DNA from: Candidatus Symbiobacter sp.
GTDB taxonomy: Bacteria > Pseudomonadota > Alphaproteobacteria > Elsterales > Elsteraceae
Direction: 5' to 3'
NCBI GenBank assembly: GCA_030054015.1
Contig: JASGCR010000161.1
Coordinates: 1-5,421 of the forward strand
Length of the DNA stretch: 5,421 nt
The stretch's first letter is position 1, and each line of letters begins with the position of its first letter. Positions 5,355 to 5,421 of the stretch are shown piece by piece. The notes beneath the pieces were generated by a model. The model saw nothing but the letters and a program-made list of their open reading frames with translations. It had not been told where the DNA came from and ran no database searches. The position numbers and the translations under genes are program-made.

Positions 5355-5397
5355 AGATATTGATTCTAATTAGATTTTTACCATCACCAACCCCCCC
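5340..5397. repeat. 13-bp inverted repeat with nested palindrome at the outer edge of the right repeat
   Basis: GGGGGGGTTGGTG (5340-5352) pairs perfectly with CACCAACCCCCCC (5385-5397) across a 32-base loop that contains its own 10-bp palindrome TCTAATTAGA (5365-5374). The first arm is the outer box of the right flanking repeat. The second arm has the same orientation as the box of the left repeat (10-22), and the sequence after it is unrelated. It may be a separate partial copy or the other end of a larger palindromic element. Confidence 0.8.
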
Positions 5398-5421
5398 GAC
5401 CGAAGCTAGGCGGCAAGCCGC
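5398..5421. other. Unassigned end of window with a short inverted repeat
   Basis: Only 24 bases remain. They contain GCGGC (5410-5414) and GCCGC (5417-5421) around AA, which could be the start of another hairpin cut by the window edge. No gene is visible. Confidence 0.25.

Overview
The window holds one complete ABC-type sugar importer operon, all on the minus strand. It is framed by two copies of a hairpin-rich intergenic repeat in inverted orientation. The protein sequences belong to the RbsA/RbsC carbohydrate-uptake branch and look most like the rhamnose (RhaSTPQ) and autoinducer-2 (LsrACDB) importers. The moderately GC-rich base composition (not counted), Shine-Dalgarno starts, a Sec signal peptide on the binding protein and this family's distribution suggest a Gram-negative bacterium, plausibly an alphaproteobacterium. 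The taxonomic guess is weak and rests on recall of family members.

Layout in the direction of transcription (high to low coordinates). Positions 5421-5036 are non-coding: a cluster of palindromes (5258-5397), a small GC hairpin (5152-5167), then a probable promoter and leader with a candidate operator at 5072-5091. The operon follows: a 522-aa two-domain ATPase (5035-3467), a 338-aa permease (3470-2454, sharing ATGA with the ATPase gene), a 322-aa permease (2452-1484, one base further on), a 119-base gap with a possible stem-loop, and a 371-aa periplasmic binding protein (1364-249). Positions 248-1 are non-coding: a perfect 19-bp stem (158-201) that probably ends or protects the transcript, then the left copy of the flanking repeat (8-137).

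Together the genes would make a complete importer: the exported binding protein captures the ligand, the two different permeases form the membrane channel, and the fused double ATPase powers it. The gene order (ATPase, permease, permease, binding protein) is that of lsrACDB. However, two of the six ligand-contact positions known from LsrB appear changed, and no kinase, processing enzyme or regulator lies in the window, so the substrate is left open between AI-2, rhamnose and another sugar.

The most unusual thing is the frame around the operon. The two repeats, about 5.35 kb apart outer end to outer end, share perfectly identical blocks of 25 and 50 bp in inverted orientation, each built of consecutive palindromes with runs of seven C or G. 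No transposase or recombinase is encoded here. A dispersed intergenic repeat or MITE-like family is the simplest reading; an invertible or mobile segment is possible but unproven. I found no convincing new biological system beyond this.
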